From CAYPTJ01 sp964413845 (GTDB lineage: Bacteria; Patescibacteriota; WWE3; 9FT-COMBO-53-11): DNA of 7,017 nt. The DNA is taken from assembly GCA_964413845.1 (NCBI GenBank), contig CAYPTJ010000004.1, positions 1 through 7,017 on the forward strand, written 5' to 3'. The position numbers were made by a program, and so were the translations under genes. A model generated the notes under the pieces. The model was given only the letters and a program-made list of their open reading frames with translations, did not search any database and was not told the DNA's origin. The first letter of the stretch is position 1; each line of letters starts with the position of its first letter. Below are positions 4,970-7,017 of this stretch, piece by piece.

Positions 4970-6766
4970 ATGCAATTCTCCAAACTTTCTGAATATCTCA
5001 CCAAAATAGAAGCCACTGCCTCCCGTAATGAGATAACGGTGATCATTGCTGATCTCCTTGAAAAATCCTCCAGAGATGAGATTGACAAGATTTGCTACCT
5101 TTCTTTGGGTCGCCTCGCTCCTCTTTACGTGGGGATTGAGTTCAATCTGGCGGAGAAGATGATGGTTAAGGTTCTCAGCCTTGCGTATGGTACAGACGAA
5201 TCCCAAGCCAGGAATCTTTACAAGAGCAAAGGCGATCTTGGTGAGGTGGCACAGGAATTAAGTTTAAAGTTAAAAGTTCAAAGTTCAAAGTTATCCGTAG
5301 TAGAGGTTTACGAGAAATTGAGAGAGATAGCTGAAGTTTCGGGCACGGGTTCGCAGGAGAAGAAGGTTCAGTGGATGGCTGAATTGCTGCAGAAACTTGA
5401 CCCACTGTCAGCGCGATACCTCGTTCGTATTCCCGTGGGCAAGCTCCGTCTTGGTTTTTCTGATTTGACGATCCTTGATGCGCTCTCTTGGATGGCTGTA
5501 GGGGACAAGAGCAAGCGCGAGGAGATTGAGGAAGCATTCAACGCCCGGGCCGATATCGGTCAGATTGCCCAAATTATTAAGGAAAAGGGAGGACTCAAGG
5601 GATTGAAGGGGGTTAAGGTCAGTTTGGGAGTGCCGATTATGCCCGCCCTTTGCCAGCGCCTCCCTACCCCCGAGGAGATGATTGAGAAGATGGCCCCCCA
5701 AGCGCAGGATAAAGTGGCGGCAGAGCCGAAATATGATGGTACCCGGCTTCAGATCCACTTCAGTCGTAAGAGAAAATGGGAGGAGAAGGAGGCGCAACTC
5801 AGTTTTGATACCAAACCGGTAGGATTTGTGCGTACCTTTACCCGGAATTTAGAAAACACAACTCACATGTTCCCTGATTTGGTCCAAGCCGTTTTTGAGG
5901 AAGTTGATGCCCAAGAGGCGATTTTAGACTGTGAGGCGATTGGTTTTGACCCCAAAACCGGCAGGTTTTTACCTTTCCAGGAAACGATTAAAAGAAAAAG
6001 AAAGTATGAGATTGGCAAAACGGCGAAAGAGATCCCTCTTAAGTTTTTCTGCTTTGACATTCTCTATAAAGATGGGAAAGATCTTCTTGATCTTCCCTTT
6101 AGCCAGCGGCGAGAGGTTCTTGAAAAGATTCTCCCTTCGAGGAATAAAACCATCCTTCTCTCCCCCCAAATCGTTACTGATGATCCTCAAGAATTGAGGC
6201 AATATCATGGTGAGCAAAGGAGAAAAGGTCTAGAGGGAGTAGTGGTCAAGAAATGGGAGGCACCCTACGATCCCGGTCGACGTGGCTACACTTGGGTGAA
6301 ATTTAAAGAGGAGGAGGGGAAGAAGGGTGGCGGCTTGGCCGATACCCTTGATTGTCTTGTCATGGGTTATAACCGAGGAAAGGGAAGGCGAACTCAGTTT
6401 GGCATTGGCGCTTTTTTGGTGGGGGTGAGAAAGGGAGAAAGATTTTTAACAGTCTCCAAAATTGGCACAGGCAAGGGATTAACTGACGAACAGTGGATGG
6501 AAATGCACCGGCGATGTGAGAAAGCGAAAACCAAAGAGAAGCCCAAGGAGTACCAGGTTTCTAAAAGTCTAGTCCCCGATGTTTGGTGTGCTCCTAAGAT
6601 CGTTGTTGAAATTAAGGCAGACAACATTACCAAATCGCCGACTCACACCGCTGCCTATGCTCTCCGTTTCCCCCGTCTCGTCCGTTTCCGCGATGATAAA
6701 AGCCCCGAACAGGCGACCACTCTGGGGGAGGCGGAAAAGCTTTTTAGATTGCAAAAAGAACGCTAG
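4970..6766 (+). CDS. lig: ATP-dependent DNA ligase, archaeal/eukaryal type
   Basis: This enzyme seals nicks through an enzyme-AMP intermediate. From ATG 4970 it is 598 residues; the TTG just before it is less likely. Order: N-terminal DNA-binding domain (about 1-215, with DLGEVAQ and YLVRIPVGKLRLGFSD), then the adenylation domain with AEPKYDGTRLQIH, where Lys254 is the AMP-accepting lysine. Next come TFTRNLENTTH (289-299), LDCEAIGFD (319-327), FFCFDILY (359-366), LEGVVVKK (421-428) and motif V WVKFK (442-446), then an OB domain ending in PTHTAAYALRFPRLVRFRDDKS. This is the large archaeal form rather than the NAD-dependent LigA of most bacteria or the small LigD-linked type. Two places look inserted: 98-109, made by heptamer repeats, and about 264-286, between QIH and FTRNLE, which may be a decayed FERQR-type element. 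Transcribed alone, divergent from fabD, with no Shine-Dalgarno. Confidence 0.95.
   Translation: MQFSKLSEYLTKIEATASRNEITVIIADLLEKSSRDEIDKICYLSLGRLAPLYVGIEFNLAEKMMVKVLSLAYGTDESQARNLYKSKGDLGEVAQELSLKLKVQSSKLSVVEVYEKLREIAEVSGTGSQEKKVQWMAELLQKLDPLSARYLVRIPVGKLRLGFSDLTILDALSWMAVGDKSKREEIEEAFNARADIGQIAQIIKEKGGLKGLKGVKVSLGVPIMPALCQRLPTPEEMIEKMAPQAQDKVAAEPKYDGTRLQIHFSRKRKWEEKEAQLSFDTKPVGFVRTFTRNLENTTHMFPDLVQAVFEEVDAQEAILDCEAIGFDPKTGRFLPFQETIKRKRKYEIGKTAKEIPLKFFCFDILYKDGKDLLDLPFSQRREVLEKILPSRNKTILLSPQIVTDDPQELRQYHGEQRRKGLEGVVVKKWEAPYDPGRRGYTWVKFKEEEGKKGGGLADTLDCLVMGYNRGKGRRTQFGIGAFLVGVRKGERFLTVSKIGTGKGLTDEQWMEMHRRCEKAKTKEKPKEYQVSKSLVPDVWCAPKIVVEIKADNITKSPTHTAAYALRFPRLVRFRDDKSPEQATTLGEAEKLFRLQKER
5261..5295 (+). 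repeat. Heptamer tandem repeat (AGTTNAA-like x5) inside the ligase gene
   Basis: Five consecutive heptamers begin with AGTT: AGTTTAA, AGTTAAA, then two copies of AGTTCAA, and a last AGTTATC. They are read as SLKLKVQSSKLS (residues 98-109), linking DLGEVAQEL to the helix VVEVYEKLREIAE. Archaeal ligases join these two parts with a short variable linker. The array therefore sits where extra residues are least harmful. Confidence 0.8.
5759..5800 (+). repeat. Possible decayed third copy of the FERQR element in the ligase gene
   Basis: The stretch encodes FSRKRKWEEKEAQL. Against copy 1 at 521-569, a hand alignment of the last 33 columns gives about 23 matches, including GAGAAAA, GGAGG, GGCG and ACTC. 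The translation shares the FxRxR pattern in the same frame, and like the other copies it lies in an expanded loop, between KYDGTRLQIH and TFTRNLE. Purine-rich composition makes chance similarity possible. Confidence 0.35.
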
Positions 6767-6798
6767 GGTTTAGCGAATAGCGATTAGCGTATAGGATG
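6764..6798 (+). repeat. Array of five TAG heptamers after the ligase stop
   Basis: Starting at the TAG stop codon of the ligase, five successive seven-base units all begin with TAG. The central three are TAGCGAA, TAGCGAT and TAGCGTA. The outer two are TAGGGTT and TAGGATG. The exact period of seven is maintained without a gap. Confidence 0.75.
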
Positions 6799-6828
6799 AG
6801 AACATATAAAGAATTATCTGAAGAAAAG
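6799..6828 (+). other. Core between two heptamer arrays, possible pcm promoter
   Basis: Thirty A-rich bases separate the two arrays. They contain TATAAA at 6805-6810, which could be a -10 box, but no matching -35 is visible because that position falls in the TAG array. There is no hairpin that would act as a terminator for the ligase gene. A twelve-codon reading frame (ATG 6796 to TAG 6831, MRTYKELSEEK) spans it, without a good ribosome binding site. Confidence 0.3.
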
Positions 6829-6863
6829 TAGTATCTAGTCGCTAATGCCTAGTACCTAGATTA
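6829..6863 (+). repeat. Array of five TAG-like heptamers running into the pcm start
   Basis: Five seven-base units follow each other without gaps: TAGTATC and TAGTCGC, then TAATGCC, TAGTACC and TAGATTA. Four of them begin with TAG. The last base of the fifth unit is the A of the pcm start codon, so the array occupies the place where a Shine-Dalgarno would lie. Part of it (CGCTAAT) is the reverse complement of ATTAGCG at 6783-6789 in the first array. Confidence 0.7.
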
Positions 6864-7017
6864 TGGCTGATTTATCTGAAGCAAAGACAAGGATGTTGCG
6901 AGAGCATCTGGCAGCGCGAGGAATCAGTAATGATCAGGTTCTTGCAGCCTTCGCCAGTGTTCCTCGGGAAGAGTTTGTTCCAATACGTTACCGTGACCTG
7001 TCTTATGTTGATATGCC
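6863..7017 (+). CDS. pcm: Protein-L-isoaspartate O-methyltransferase, N-terminal part (cut by window end)
   Basis: The enzyme methylates abnormal L-isoaspartyl residues with S-adenosylmethionine, starting repair of aged proteins in the cytoplasm. Only the first 51 codons are present. They show the family's N-terminal pattern: TRMLREHLAARGISNDQVLAAF, then VPREEFVP, then YRDLSYVDMP, just where relatives continue into a PLPIGxGQTISQP segment. The SAM-binding motifs lie beyond the window, so function rests on the N-terminal match. The start at 6863 lacks a Shine-Dalgarno and directly follows a heptamer array. An in-frame ATG at 6893 (Met11) would leave a shorter but still plausible N-terminus. 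The gene lies 96 bases after the ligase and could be co-transcribed with it, since no terminator separates them. Confidence 0.85.
   Translation, partial: MADLSEAKTRMLREHLAARGISNDQVLAAFASVPREEFVPIRYRDLSYVDM

Noticed and set aside
5408..5797. Minus-strand open frame of 129 codons, with another at 5175-5537
   Set aside because: Antisense to the conserved ligase core, overlapping each other, with no recognisable motif or start signal.
6764..6863. CRISPR array
   Set aside because: The repeat units are seven bases with no spacers of regular length, so this is a simple tandem array.

Overview
This is a compact, gene-dense bacterial segment. It holds five protein genes of recognisable family, one small membrane protein and one unrecognised protein. 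The standard code fits, with TGA used as a stop. GC is roughly in the mid-40s percent, but higher in fabD. The mix of bacterial genes (mutM, recF, fabD, pcm) with an archaeal-type ATP-dependent DNA ligase, very short spacers, a stand-alone PPDK_N-type domain and many short repeats would suit a Candidate Phyla Radiation (Patescibacteria) or similar uncultivated bacterium. This is inference: no rRNA or ribosomal marker is present.

Layout. 10-996 (+): stand-alone ATP-binding domain of the PEP synthase family. 1080-1475 (-): unrecognised 131-aa protein. 1582-2466 (+): mutM, overlapping 2438-3541 (+): recF. 3585-3752 (-): 55-aa, two-helix membrane protein. 3911-4849 (-): orphan fabD. 4970-6766 (+): ATP-dependent DNA ligase. 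6863-7017 (+): start of pcm, cut by the window end. The plus-strand genes are mostly DNA or protein repair: MutM excises oxidised bases, RecF acts at gaps, the ligase seals nicks and Pcm repairs isoaspartyl residues. The three minus-strand genes each look like single transcription units with a strong Shine-Dalgarno, a plausible promoter and a hairpin plus U-tract terminator. In contrast, mutM and the ligase have an extended -10 box 7-8 bases before the ATG and no Shine-Dalgarno, so their mRNAs are probably leaderless.

The most unusual layer is a set of short repeats inserted in frame into conserved genes. mutM carries two adjacent perfect 15-bp hairpins adding exactly ten codons. The PEP synthase-like gene and recF share an element of about 50 bp, both reading FERQR, and the ligase has a possible decayed third copy. 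recF also holds four copies of an octamer, and the ligase holds five copies of an AGTT heptamer. Two arrays of five TA(G/A) heptamers flank the ligase-pcm spacer. Together these suggest a genome colonised by tiny palindromic or tandem elements tolerated in surface loops, comparable in behaviour to the Rickettsia palindromic elements but different in sequence.
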